Shown one piece after another: positions 33,159-44,900 of a DNA stretch of 64,000 bases; position 1 is the stretch's first letter; every line of letters starts with the position of its first letter. The position numbers were made by a program, and so were the translations under genes. The notes beneath the pieces were generated by a model. The model saw only the letters and a program-made list of their open reading frames with translations, was not told the origin of the DNA and did no database searches. Location of the stretch: positions 10,363,170 through 10,427,169 of the forward strand of contig NC_134775.1 in assembly GCF_050436995.1 (NCBI RefSeq). The letters are read 5' to 3'. The stretch is from Anticarsia gemmatalis. Lineage: Eukaryota; Arthropoda; Insecta; Lepidoptera; Erebidae.

Positions 33159-33429
33159 TCTATACTATTAATACTATTATACTATTATTAATATTATAAA
33201 GCTGAAGAGTTTGTTTGTTTGTTTGAAAGCGCTAATCTCAGGAACTACTGGTCCGATTTGAAAAAAAAATTCAGTGTTAGATAGCCTATTTATCGAGAAA
33301 GGCTATAGGCTATATAACATTACGCTACGGTCATAAGAAGCGGAGTAGCAATGAAAAATGTTACGAAAACGGGGAAAATTTTGACCCATTCTCTTCAGTG
33401 ACGTAAGCGAAGTTGCGCGGGTCAGCTAG
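33159..33429 (+). mobile_element. Non-autonomous Helitron copy 6, inside LINE-B1
   Basis: Plus orientation: A33158, then TCTATACTA..., the GTTT microsatellite, a hairpin (CGTAA/TTGCG, one wobble pair), the CTAG end at 33426-33429, then T33430. Flanking LINE-B1 codons rejoin in frame (NIIN/NETGR). Confidence 0.85.
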
Positions 33430-34560
33430 TTGTTGATAATATTCCAAGTTGTTTTTATTTTATCGTTGGAATTTTTGATCTTGTTGCTTAAGTACAAAGA
33501 CTTAGCAGCGGCACAAGATTTTTTAAAGATTTTAGAGTAATTCCTAACATATTCAAGAAAACCTGGATTGAAATTATATTGTTTCATGGCATACAGCTCA
33601 TACATCCTAGCTCTACTTTTGTAAATTCCTACGGTCGCCCAATCGCAGAATTTCAGCTTTGTATTTTCCTTTGTAATAGTTTTTTCCTCAAAAACCGTAT
33701 TAAATTGAGACTCAATAACATTAAACAAGGATTTATAGAGAACTTCTGGGCCATCCTGAGTAATATTAATGTTGGAAATCTTGGGGGCTACCCCTTGATT
33801 AAATAATGCCAAGCGGTTGTGGGTCTAAAAGTTATCGTGTTAGATTTGATAACGTTCTTCCTAGAGAAGACGGCGTTCAGTCCACAGTGGTCTGACGTTA
33901 AATCGTTGACTATGACCCTGTCTAGACATACGCAGTTGCTAAACATATTGTCCAAGCATGTGGCCGAATGTTCGGTAATTCTAGTTGGATTATTAAAAAG
34001 ATGTTTAAGATTAAATGATTTGAAGAGAGAAATCAGTCTGGTAGTGTTGGACTGCTCCAATATGTTTACATTAAAATCACCACAGACAACCACATACTTG
34101 TTACTAACACTCAAACGCTTTATATCATCCACTATAGCTTCAAACAAACTGAAGTCACTCATTGGTAGACGATATATAGGTACATACTATAACATGCTGC
34201 TCGAGTTCTACACAAGATACTTCGGCAGTACGTTCTACTGACAAGCTAACTATATCCTTACGTTCTTTGCATTTTAAATTGTTGCTAACTAAAATCATTG
34301 ACCCTCCATGTATAGCCTTCTTCCTACTGAATGCACTTATCATGGAATAATATTGATTATTAATTGGTGCGACAGCAACCAATGTTCGGTGACACAAAAT
34401 ACGTGTGTGTCATGTTTTTTCAAAAATAATTCTACCTCTAATTCTTTGCCGGATAAACCTTGTATATTTTGGTGTATTACGTTCAGAAAACCTGCCTGTT
34501 TATCCGTTGTCTTGCTTAAGCATTAAAATTATTGTTGTTCTTTGTTACATTATGCGTAAC
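33430..34560 (-). pseudogene. LINE-B1 APE-type endonuclease and linker
   Basis: Read from 34560 down: the APE start block (NVIHQNIQGLSGKELEVELF, CVTEHWLLS), SRKKAIHGGSMILVS, then VVVCGDFNVNI (34070s) and DLTSDHCGLNAVFS (33890s), which carry the catalytic Asp/Asn and Asp/His of APE endonucleases. The linker FNQGVAPKISNI to KTTWNIIN follows. Frame changes near 34390, 34160 and 33811 break it into four pieces. The domain nicks target DNA to expose the primer for reverse transcription. Confidence 0.8.
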
Positions 34561-34568
34561 AGTGTCCT

Positions 34569-34761
34569 TGTTCACGGCGATAAGGTTGTTAATTGCAATG
34601 TTGGTGATTTGCTCAGTAAAACGACGTGCGGACGCTTTGACAGTTTATTTTGCACTAAAACATCTTAAAACCAGTGGACTGTAATACGATAGGGTATACA
34701 ATTATACATCGGCACATATAGATGCACCTTAGCATCGCCGCTGTTGCTATACGCTTAGACA
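34569..34761 (-). repeat. BEL2 3' LTR
   Basis: On the minus strand it reads TGTCTAAGCGTATAGC...CGCCGTGAACA. It differs from the 5' LTR at three single bases. The GTCCT duplication adjoins at 34564-34568. Confidence 0.9.
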
Positions 34762-35491
34762 TTCCGCCCACCAAAGGATCTACCTATCCTTTTAATAAAA
34801 TAACCAAAAAACAACAATAAACTTGGTTAAATAATGAGCGTAAAGTACTTATCTACCTTATGCCAAATTAAACAAAAATAACAAAAAATATCTTACCAAG
34901 TAACATAATAGGAATGATAAGATAAGTGTCACTCGATCTACAAAACTGTTATGACTCTTTGCATACAATATAAGTGTATAACAAGGTACACAAATACCGT
35001 CGACGACAAATCAAATGTGACATAGCCAAATAACATTAATCTGTACTACCACTACATAAAACGCAATGTCCAACTTAATATGTAGCCGGTGGCATTGTAA
35101 CAATATTAAAAAACAAGTTAGTAAGTATCAGATTGCGTTCATTCACCACAAACCGCCCACCGTGCGATATTCTGTTATTATTTTTACATATAAATAAATA
35201 GGTAAGACATTTGTGAATTGCGGCATGCTCACTGAATTAACTAAAAAAAATAAGTATTAAGTACTCATAACTTAAACTAAGGTAAGTATTTTGTGTTTCT
35301 TAAACTAAGTGATACAAGTATGAATCACTGATTGACCCAAATAAAAAAAATAAACATAGTAGGTACATTTTACATTCACAATTTCTAACTTTTTGTTATC
35401 AATGACACAAATAAATAGTGTGTAGTTTGAGTCTACGTGGTAAATAAGTATACATTGATTTAACTTAGAACAACTCACTTAAAAACTAGTC
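34762..35491 (-). other. BEL2 3' non-coding region
   Basis: 730 bp between the gag-pol stop and the 3' LTR with no credible ORF. It includes two GGTGGGCGG-type purine motifs (minus strand, near 34766 and 35152). The one next to the LTR is the probable polypurine primer. Confidence 0.55.
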
Positions 35492-36667
35492 TTATTTAGG
35501 TAATACACATAATTTGCTCACGGGTCGTTTATAGACACCGTTTTTACATTTAATTGTCACAACACGAGTAATACCATCACAACCCGAATGCTTTTGAATA
35601 ATTTTACCTAAAATCCATTTACTAGGAGGAATATTATCTTCTTTTAAAATAACTATGTCATCGATTTCGGGTTCAGAATGGTTTGTGTTCCATTTGTATC
35701 TTTGGTTCAGACTTACAATATATTCTTTGTGCCATCTGTTCCAAAAATCTGTGACCATTTTTTGTGTTAGTCGCCATCTATCTAAACTAGAAATATTACT
35801 GTTTGTATAATTTTCATCACTTAAGTTAGTCAAAGGTTCACCGATCAGAAAGTGGCCGGGTGTTAGTGGAAGGGGGTCATTGGGGTCATCACTTAGTACA
35901 GTTATTGGCCGCGAATTTAAACATGCTTCGACTTGAGTCAGCACTGTGGTTAACTCCTCATAAGTAAGAGTAGTGTCTCCAATGACTTTCTTAAGATGAT
36001 TCTTAGTACTTCGCACACCAGCTTCCCACAGACCGCCAAAATTTGGTGCATGAGGAGGTATAAAATGCCATGTACAACGCTCTAGAACCAACAACTCTGC
36101 CATTTCACCAGCAAACGAAGACTGGGCATTATTGAACATAGATCTTAGTTGTTTATCTGCACCCACAAAATTTGTGCCGTTGTCACTGTACACATTATAA
36201 CAATGACCTCTTCTAGATGTAAATCGCCGAAATGCCGCAATGAACGCTTTAGTAGTCATGTCAGTGACGGCTTCCAGATGTATAGCACGAGTTACCATAC
36301 AGATAAACAAACAAATATATCCCTTGTAAGATTTAGCTCCTCTACCAGGTGACAATCGAATGTTGATGGGACCTGCGTAGTCCACACCAGCTGATTTGAA
36401 AGCGCGGTCAGCTTTCACTCTCACGTCAGGTAATTGACCCATCAGGGGTGTGGTATTCTTCTTTGAATACCTTATACAGGTAACACACTCACGATATATT
36501 TTCTTTGTTAAGTCTTTAGCCCGTAAAATCCAATATTTTGATCTCAAATAATTAAGCATTACAAGAAAACCACCATGCATTGTCTTAATGTGAGCATCTT
36601 TAACCATTAATCTACTAAGATGACTTTTACCAGGCAAAATAATTTGGTGCTGTGTGTCATATGCCAT
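35492..36667 (-). pseudogene. BEL2 integrase
   Basis: An open frame of 391 codons: HHCC zinc region (HIKTMHGGFLVMLNYLRSKYW...CVTC), core Asp in AGVDYAGPI, second Asp in YSDNGTNFVGAD, Glu in PNFGGLWEAGVRS, and the BEL C-terminal domain ending VSKLCVLPK. All three catalytic acids are present. It is out of frame with the upstream RNase H part, with the shift near 36715. Confidence 0.82.
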
Positions 36668-37850
36668 TTGAGATTTCTGAATACGTCCGCCTACTCTTAA
36701 TATTCCATTGTTGTAGATTGCGGAGCTTGCTTCTTTTTAACACGTAACCACGAGACTTTAACTGCTCTATATCCTCGTTAAATTCAATGGATTGCACTTG
36801 TTTAATACAAATATTTAAAGTTTCTGTTAATTCTTTTGGCGTTATAAATTTTGAAAAGGTTTCACGTTTACTTTTGTGTAATTTTAAGTTAAGAAATCTT
36901 CTGCAGTATGAAATTACTCGTAACATTTTTAATAAACTAGAAAATTTTGTACAAATTAATTCGTCTTCAGTGATACGTGTAACAGTTAAAGATCTCACAC
37001 GTTCTTCCTCTCGCGTATCTTCGATATTAGGAACGTTACTACTTATATGTAGGTTTGACAGCCATCCTGGTCCCGTCCACCAAAGTGAATGGTTCAATAA
37101 TTCTGAGCCATGTAAGCCCCGTGATGCACAGTCAGCTGGGTTCATGTCTGTAGATACATGACCCCATTGCTCAAAATCCACCGTGTTCAATATGTCGGAT
37201 ACCCGGTTGCTCACGAAAGTACTCCACCTGCTTGGACCACCCTTTAACCAATATAGTACAATAGTTGAGTCTGTCCACGCAAATAATTTATTTTTAGGTA
37301 CACTCAGCACTTGAGATGTTTCTAATATGAGTTTAGCTGCTAATGCCGCACCGCAAAGTTCCAATCTGGGAATCGTGACTTGTTTCGCGATTGGTGCCAC
37401 CTTTGTTTTTGACGCTATTAGATTAACGCACACTCGACCTTCATCTATGACTCTTATATACACTGCTGCTCCATACGCAACTTGTGACGCGTCAGCAAAG
37501 ACGTGTAACTCTAAAATTGACGCCTTACTGCAGTGCAGCCATCGTGGTATGCTTAGGCCTTTGATGTGTTCTAAATTATCACGATAATGGTTCCATTCTG
37601 TTAGTAAAACACCTGAAATAGGCTCATCCCATTCTAATCCTGTCCTCCACAATTTTTGCATGATCATCTTAGCGACTACTACCACAGGAGCCATCCAACC
37701 CAAAGGATCGTACAGTTTGGCTATTTCCGAAAGTATATTTCTTTTAGTTACAGGTTGTTTTGGTTCCGGTAGGTTAACCGTGAAATGAAAGCTATCAGTT
37801 TCTCGATTCCAGGTCACCCCTAATACCTTAACGACATCATTGATTTTCAA
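36657..37850 (-). pseudogene. BEL2 RT C-terminus and RNase H
   Basis: The frame continues from the RT block upstream across a TAG at 37941-37943, with no shift. It contains KVLGVTWNRE, LYDPLGWMAPVVV, RNase H Asp in HVFADASQVAYGAA, Glu in RLELCGAALAAKL and Asp in AWTDSTIVLYWL, then the connection region NPADCASRGL. It ends by frameshift into the integrase part. Confidence 0.82.
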
Positions 37851-37940
37851 AGGTAACTCATGATCATCACGCTTATTTTTTCCTATGTACTGTAAAACAG
37901 CGTTACTATTACTACTCCATTTTTGTAGCTGAAATCCCCC

Positions 37941-39089
37941 CTAGTTCATTAGATTGTTCATTTCATTATAAATGTTTACAGCTTCTTGCTCTGTCTCACA
38001 ACCAGATGACATGTTATCCATAAAAAAATCTGTGTGTGTTATTTGAGAAGCAATAGGATAATTTGATTGCTCCTTATTGGCAAGTGTCCTCAAACATTTC
38101 ACCGCAAGGTATGGTGCACAAGCTGTACCAAAAGTTAATCTTTGTAGTTTGAAGTGTTTAATAGGCTCATGGGGTGAAGATCTCCATAATAATCTTTGGT
38201 AATCTGTATCTTCCGTTGAGACACAAACCATCCTATACATTTTAATAATGTCTGCAGTGATGCCAATTTTGTGAGCTCTCCATCTCATTAAAATGTGTCG
38301 TAACTCCTGCTGAAGTTGAGGCCCAACACATAGATTATCGTTTAAAGAATAATTATTTGAACCCTTGCACGAGGCGTCGAAAACAACACGAAGTTTTGTA
38401 GTTTCTTTATCCTCTCGAATCACGGCGTGGTGGGGAAGATACACTGCCGTAGGTTTATCAACGTCAGAAGCATTAACCTCGACCATGTGGTTTAAACTAA
38501 TATATTCACTCATAACTTTATGATATTCTTCTCGAAGTTTGGGATTTTTCGACAACTTTTTCTCCAAAAACCCAAATCTTTTGAGAGCTATATCTCTCAA
38601 TCCACCATATTGACATTCGGGGACTTCAGTTTGAAATGGTAATCTTACTATAAATCTTCCTTCATGGTCTCTGATTGTTGTTTCTTCATAAAATTCTTCA
38701 CACTTTATTTCTTCCTTTGAAAGTTTCCTTTGTAAATTGTTAGGTTCCCTCTCTATTTCCCAAAATTGTTTGAGTAGCTCGTCGTCCCTTACCTGCACAT
38801 GTAGGTTAGTGACGTGTTTCCTTGCTGACGTAGCTTCTTGCGTCACCCTGCCAGATATCACCCACCCTAGGATTGTATTTTGAGCCACTAAATTTCCTAG
38901 AGGATGCTTAATAATGCCATCTAACAGAATGTCGCCATAAACTTCAGCTCCAAGTAAAATATCTATTTTACCTGGTGTTATGCATCCTGGATCTGCCAAC
39001 TCCAGTTCTTGGAATCGTGACCAGTCGAGAATGCTAAGATCATTGGTGGGTAACATTGTTGTTACTGAACGTAGTACATACATACGCAT
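37941..39089 (-). pseudogene. BEL2 reverse transcriptase
   Basis: Starts in the protease-RT region (DILLGAEVYGDIL) and includes YLPHHAVIRE, VVFDASCKGSNNYSLND, motif A TADIIKMYRMV and motif C FFMDNMSSG. BEL1 has FMDD at that spot, so the second catalytic Asp is changed to Asn (FMDN) here, which would cripple polymerase activity. The block ends at TAG 37941-37943, and 39040-39089 overlaps the previous frame by a shift. Confidence 0.82.
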
Positions 39090-39828
39090 TTACATTAATT
39101 GATCTATTGGGATGGTGGCGTGATTTCACGCAGAGTGAAACCATGTATTTAATTCTCGTTTGCCCTTCTCCCAGTCCAGACACCCAACCACTCACCGAAT
39201 TACGTCGAAGATTTAGTAATTGAACAGTCGCTTCAGATACAAATGATGATTCCGACCCTTGGTCTAACAAAGCCCTAATGATATGGTTACAACCATTCTT
39301 ACTATTAACTAATACTTGAGCAGTAGCCAATAACACAGTATTTGTTTTAATATGCTCGCTTGAAAAATTGGAAACAATGTGAGTATCGTTTGACAAAGGA
39401 TTAGACTTACCATCTGACGTCCCAAGAACGGTACCTGCAGACGTGGTTGTCATCTCGCCTGACTTCTCGGTGTTCCGCTTTCTCTCGATGTGTAGAAGGG
39501 AGTGATGCCGACGTCCACATCGTTTGCAGCACGTTGATTGACGACACTTATTCACCGTATGCGATGGCGCGAGGCAGTTGAAACAAAGCTTATTCTTCTG
39601 TACTCTGTCCTGTCGTTCTTTCGTAGTCATATCGGCGAATGTTTTGCAATTATAGATGTAATGGTCGCTTCCACATAGCACACATTTAACTTCACTTTCT
39701 TTTCCATACCTGACAACATTCGCGTGAAAGACCTTAGGTTTAGTTGCCGGTTTAGGTTGCATTGTCTTTGTCTTGTTAGTCTCGATCATCTCTAAAGCTC
39801 TGAATCTTGATTCCAAGAAAAGTTTCAA
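39040..39828 (-). pseudogene. BEL2 gag C-terminus, zinc knuckles and protease
   Basis: KLFLESRFRALE ends the gag region. Cys/His knuckles CVLCGSDHYIYNC, CFNCLAPSHTVNKC and CCKRCGRRHHSLLH follow. The protease carries ALLDQGSESSFV, the same DQGS variant as BEL1. The piece upstream of Gypsy1 (45760-46204) precedes it. Between 39830 and 39934 the frame is broken by a stop and a shift. Confidence 0.8.
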
Positions 39829-39938
39829 ATCTTGCCAAGCGGGAAGATCACCTTTCTAACTTGCGCTGACATGTTGTTCCTACAGCTTTAATGACTCAGG
39901 ATCCAGCTTGGATACGGTTAGATAGTTAATAATCAAAT

Positions 39939-40087
39939 TATGGTGGTATAATGATCATGTGATGTGAGATGATGTCATAGATTTAAGGCTATATATTGTA
40001 TGTACCCTTTGGAATGTGGAGAGTATTAAACTGTACTTTGATCTATCAAGTTGTGTTGTTACTGTGATCCGAACCTTAATCCTTACA
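39939..40087 (+). repeat. Gypsy1 5' LTR (149 bp)
   Basis: It starts TATGGTGGTATAATG and ends AATCCTTACA. A TATA-like GGCTATATATTG lies inside. It is identical to the 3' LTR except that ACG is missing in GATGATGTCATAG. Confidence 0.9.
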
Positions 40088-40105
40088 TGGCGACCCTGCC
40101 AGCGC
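40088..40105 (+). other. Gypsy1 primer binding site (probable tRNA-Arg)
   Basis: TGGCGACCCTGCCAGCGC follows the LTR directly. Its complement ends in a tRNA-like CAGGGTCGCCA, which fits tRNA-Arg by recollection. Confidence 0.55.
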
Positions 40106-40285
40106 GTGGCGACGCGACGGCGACGTGTTCCCTAAAAGGCGGGCTTAATATAAACATTGGGTGATTTGTGCACGTTATAAGACTAATTATGATTTGATCA
40201 CTTCGGAACATTTTGTTGCTAATTGACGTGACTTTCGTTAATTTGGTCAGTTTTTCGGGAGTTTTCCGTTTTGAAATAAATAATT

Positions 40286-40576
40286 ATGGGCAAGCAGCAG
40301 TCTAAGGAGCAGGACGTTATTATAGCGCAAACTGGAGCCGGTAATTCGGCATCTACAGACCAGCTACTTCAGCATGCAAATAACACAAGTTATATTTTGA
40401 TCTTCATCTGCATTTTGTTGATTGTTGGAGGAGCGATATTGCTGTGGCGCTATTATAGAAAATGTCATGGTAAATGGATCGACAGAAGGATCAATGAGTA
40501 CGAGCTACGAAGGTCGTTGAGCATGTTTCGTAAACAGGCCACTGGTGTTGCGGCTACAGGAACTTCTACGGTTTAA
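40286..40576 (+). CDS. Gypsy1 upstream ORF: predicted myristoylated single-pass membrane protein
   Basis: 96 codons with a clear ATG and TAA, between the primer site and gag. The N-terminus MGKQQSKE fits the N-myristoylation pattern (Gly2, Ser6, Lys7). A hydrophobic segment at about residues 36-54 (YILIFICILLIVGGAILLW) is followed by a basic stretch (RYYRKCHGKWIDRR, 55-68). This predicts a small protein anchored at a membrane by both lipid and helix, with a basic cytosolic tail. I recognise no family. It is not gag, env or a host gene that I know. Its good composition and intact state in a young element argue that it is real. Confidence 0.7.
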   Translation: MGKQQSKEQDVIIAQTGAGNSASTDQLLQHANNTSYILIFICILLIVGGAILLWRYYRKCHGKWIDRRINEYELRRSLSMFRKQATGVAATGTSTV

Positions 40577-40802
40577 GTGCGGGAGTGTTTTGTGCCAAAA
40601 TAAGTGCAGCTAACGTATCCAAAAATCGGTAAATGTTTCTCGTCAAATGTGTATCCTAAAATATTTACTCATATAGCACTAAGATTATTTTATTTTAGAT
40701 AGATCAGATGCTTAATCGTATTTTTATTTATTTTTTTCTTTTCACTTATAAAGTCGTAATTAATTCAGTATCTTATTATGAAATATGTTTAAGTAATATG
40801 TT

Positions 40803-41991
40803 ATGGCAAATGAGGCTAAAGAAGTGTTTAGTAAATTGAAGTATATTAAAGATTATCTCACTAAGTTGGGCCCAAGTCGAAGGTCACTATCTATAAGAGA
40901 AGCTAGAATAAAAGAGGCGAATAACATACATATATAATCAATTTTGTTCTTTGCAAGAGGTAATAGAGTTAAAGATAAAAAATAAAGAAATAGAAAGTAG
41001 TGAAATTAAAACCTTGTCAGATTTACTTTTAAATATAAATAAATTGTATTCAAAAATAATTCAACTGTGTTCGGATAGTACAGAGGATATGACAGGCAAC
41101 ATGGAAAAATTTGATCTTAAGACGGCCAATGCGTTATTACCAATTATGACGGGTGATATTGACACCACCAAACGCTTGATCTCTAATATCGAGATGTATG
41201 ATTCAATGATTGATGATGGGGGCAAAAAGCAACTTATACAATTTGTTATCATGTCCCGTTTATCGGAAAGCGCAAAATTGCGCATGCGTAATAATTATTT
41301 ATCTGTTGCAGAATTAATTAGTGATATGCGCAGCATATTGTTACCCAAAAAGTCAGACACCGCGATCCAAAGTAAACTGCATCATGCGAGGCAAAATAAT
41401 AAGGGCATTGAGGAGTACGGTAAGGAGCTGGAGCAATTATTTGTCGATTTGACTATTACCCAGGCTAATGGTGACGCGAGTACATACAATATTTTGAAGC
41501 CAATAAACGAGCGTATTGCGATTAAGAGATTTGCCGACGGTCTGCGTAATAGTCGACTCAGTACCATTATTGCAGCACGAAATTATAGCACCTTAAAGGA
41601 TGCCATCCAGGGTGCGTTGGATGAGATGGCCCCGGGTGCGGAAGAGCAGCAAGTGATGAGATTCCATCAAAGCCGAGGTAAGTCAAACCGTTATCAACGT
41701 AGTAATTTTCATAGTAATTATAATAGGGGGGCGTCTAGGGTATTTTCAAATTCTCAAAATTATAATAATCGTGGTCGTGGCCGTGGTAGTAACGGTGGCC
41801 CTACCCGTAACTTTGGTAGTTCGCCATCTTATCGCGGTCGTAATTGTTCTCGTGGCTACACACGTCGCCCCGACCGGCAGCATCAAGTTAACATAATTGA
41901 TTCGAGTAATAGCAGTAATAGTGCTCAGAGTAGCCAAAATTCCGAAATTAATTCAGAAACTGAGTATAATAATTTGTTTTTTCGTGCATGA
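40803..41991 (+). CDS. Gypsy1 gag, with a frameshift near 40930
   Basis: The natural start is probably ATG 40803 (MANEAKEVFSKLKYIKDYL), but that frame stops at 40935-40937. The sequence that follows (LQEVIELKIKNKE...) is one frame on, from about 40930 to the stop at 41989-41991. A one-base change in the short AT run (ACATACATATATAA) would explain this. The body is capsid-like (residues about 30-240 of the long frame). The C-terminus is Arg/Gly/Asn-rich (NNRGRGRGSNGG and repeats) instead of zinc knuckles, a trait of mdg1/412-type gag, and would bind RNA. Confidence 0.8.
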
Positions 41992-44900
41992 ACATTTTTA
42001 TTGTCAAAATATTAATTCAATTAATTTAGATGTTTTTCAAATCTCGCGTAGTTGGTTACTTGATACCGGTGCGTCATTGTCTATAGTTAAGCAGGACATA
42101 TTAGAGAACTGTAACATTCCATTCCATATAGAGCGCATTAAAATAAACGGCATAGGAGGCCCGGTGTATTGCGATGGTTTCGTTTATCTTAAATTAAGTT
42201 ATGATAGTTATGAATTTGAGCATAAGTTTTATGTCTTTAAAAACTTTTCTTGTAGAACCCATGGTATTTTAGGACAGGATTTTTTAAGTAAATATAATTG
42301 TATTTTAGATTTTGAACGAAATGTTCTAACAATTAACCATAATGTACCCATTAGTATCCCGTTACAAATGGGGCAGCTTGGCGAAAACGGCTACATGACT
42401 ATACCGGCCAGGTGTGAAGTTACTTATTTAGTGCAGACGCACTTACAAGACGAGTGTGTTGTCATGCCTAAGCAATTATGCGATGGTTTATTTTTAGCTT
42501 CAATCTTAGTTAAGCCTAAGGATGGTAAAATACCGCTTAAGCTTCTAAATACTAGAGACACTGACGTTTGTTTAAGTTATTTTACGCCAGATGTTGTAAG
42601 TTTAAATGAGTATTTTTTGTGTTCTTTTGATAGTAATAATATAAACGCCGAACGTGTGAAGCGTTTGTTTTCTATTTTAAATTTAAAACATTTAAACACA
42701 GAGGAACAAATTTCAATTGAAAATATTTGCGCGAAATACTCCGATGTATTTTTGCTGCCAGGCGATAGGTTAGGTGTTACCAATTTGTACCAGCAATCAA
42801 TATATTTAAAAGATAATACCAGTCCGGTGTACACCAAACCGTACCGACTTCCTAAGAGTCAAAAAGTAGAAATTGATAGACAAATTAATGAAATGCTACG
42901 TAATGACATCATAGAGGAAAGTAGAAGTGAATGGTCGAGTCCAGTTCTACTGGTTCCTAAGAAAACCGATAGCAGCGGTAATAAAAAATGGCGCGTTGTT
43001 ATTGACTATAGGAAATTAAATAATACGCTCAAGGACGATAAATTTCCGTTACCTAACATCTCTGATATTCTCGATTCCTTGTCAGGGGCAATATATTTTA
43101 GCCATTTAGACCTTAGCCAAAGTTATTTTCAGTTAGAACTAACTCCTGAGAGTAGAAAGTGCACTGCATTCACTACTAGTAAACAATATCAAATGAAACG
43201 ACTCCCTATGGGTTTAAAAATAAGTCCTAGTGCTTTCAGTCGCCTAATGACAGTAGCAATGTCAGGATTGACCCATGAAAAGTGTCTAATATACCTTGAC
43301 GATTTGATCTGTATGGGAAGAAGCCTTGAAATTCATAACAAAAATTTAATTGACATTTTCGAAAGACTTAGAAGCGTAAATTTAAAAATTAACCCTGAAA
43401 AATGCCAATTTTTAAAGAAGGAATTATTGTATTTAGGCCATGTTGTTTCTGCTAGTGGAATTTCGCCCGACCCTGAAAAAACTCGAATAGTACAGAGTTA
43501 TCCTACACCACGGAATTGTGACGAGGTTAGGCGGTATGTCGCTTTTGTAAATTACTACCGTAAGTTCATACCGAATTTTGCTGAAATTACAATACCCTTA
43601 AATAAACTTTGTAGAAAAGGTGCTCAATTTATTTGGAACACAGAATGCGAAAATTCTTTTCAGTTATTAAAACAGTCTTTGGTAAATCCGCCGATATTGC
43701 AATATCCAAATTTTGACGATGAAAATGAGTTCATACTACATACCGATGCTTCTGGATTGGCTATAGGTTCCGTATTATGCAATAAAAATGACTTGCCAAT
43801 TGCTTATGCAAGCCGGCCATTGAACAAAGCCGAATTAAATTATTCAACGATAGAAAAGGAACTCCTTGCTATCGTTTGGTCAGTTAAATACTTTAGACCC
43901 TATCTGTTTGGTAAAAAATTCACAATAAAAACCGATCATAAGCCATTACTCTATTTGTTTAGTTTTAATAATACATCAAGTAGATTGTTAAAATTTCGTT
44001 TAGTGTTAGATGAATATGACTATGTAGTTGAGTATGTTAGGGGTGTGAATAACGTGGCTGCAGACGCGTTATCTCGCATCGTTATAACATCTGATGAATT
44101 GAAGAATATTAACAAAAATGTTTTGAATGTCATGACTAGGAGTATGGCAAAAAATCAGTCGAGTAGCAATTCTCCGGTCAATAAGGACAAAACAGATGAT
44201 CGGCCTGATCAACCGAGAGTCGTTGAAATTCTCAGAAGACCGAACAATTGCACCGAACTAATAATTTCAACTTGTGCGTTAACATCCAACATGAAATATG
44301 TTAAGGTAAATGATTTTATTTATATACCGTCTAAAATGACTATTTGTATAGACCCGAGTTCTCGATCATGTACAGCGCAAGACGCTTTCGTGAGAGATTT
44401 GGAATCTATCTGTAAAAAACTGTCAATAAATGAACTATATATTATGAAGAGTAAAACCAATGAAAAATATATAAAATGGTTAACCAAATCTTGTAAAAAT
44501 AATAGTGGGACCGGTCCACGAATTTATATTTTAAAAAGTTTAATTAGAATTATGAGCGAAGATGACAAACGAGTAGTACTTAATGACTTTCATTTGCTTC
44601 CCACGAGTGGGCACGCGGGTACTAGGCGTATGATAAATAATATAAAAAAATACTACTTCTGGCCAAAAATGTCTGAGGACGTGGCAGAATTTGTTTCGAA
44701 ATGCGACAAATGTCAAAAACAAAAACACTCGATTCGGACTAAACAACCTATGGTTATTACTACGACTGCGCAGTCGGCTTTCGATAAAGTATTTCTAGAT
44801 ATAGTGGGGCCCTTAGATAAGGATTATTATAATAACTCTTATATACTCACATTGCAATGTGAATTAAGTAAGTATGTAGAAGCTTATCCATTAGAGAAGA

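Noticed and set aside
33819..34241. 140-codon plus-strand ORF
   Set aside because: Antisense shadow of the LINE-B1 endonuclease, which carries the GDFN and SDH motifs on the minus strand.
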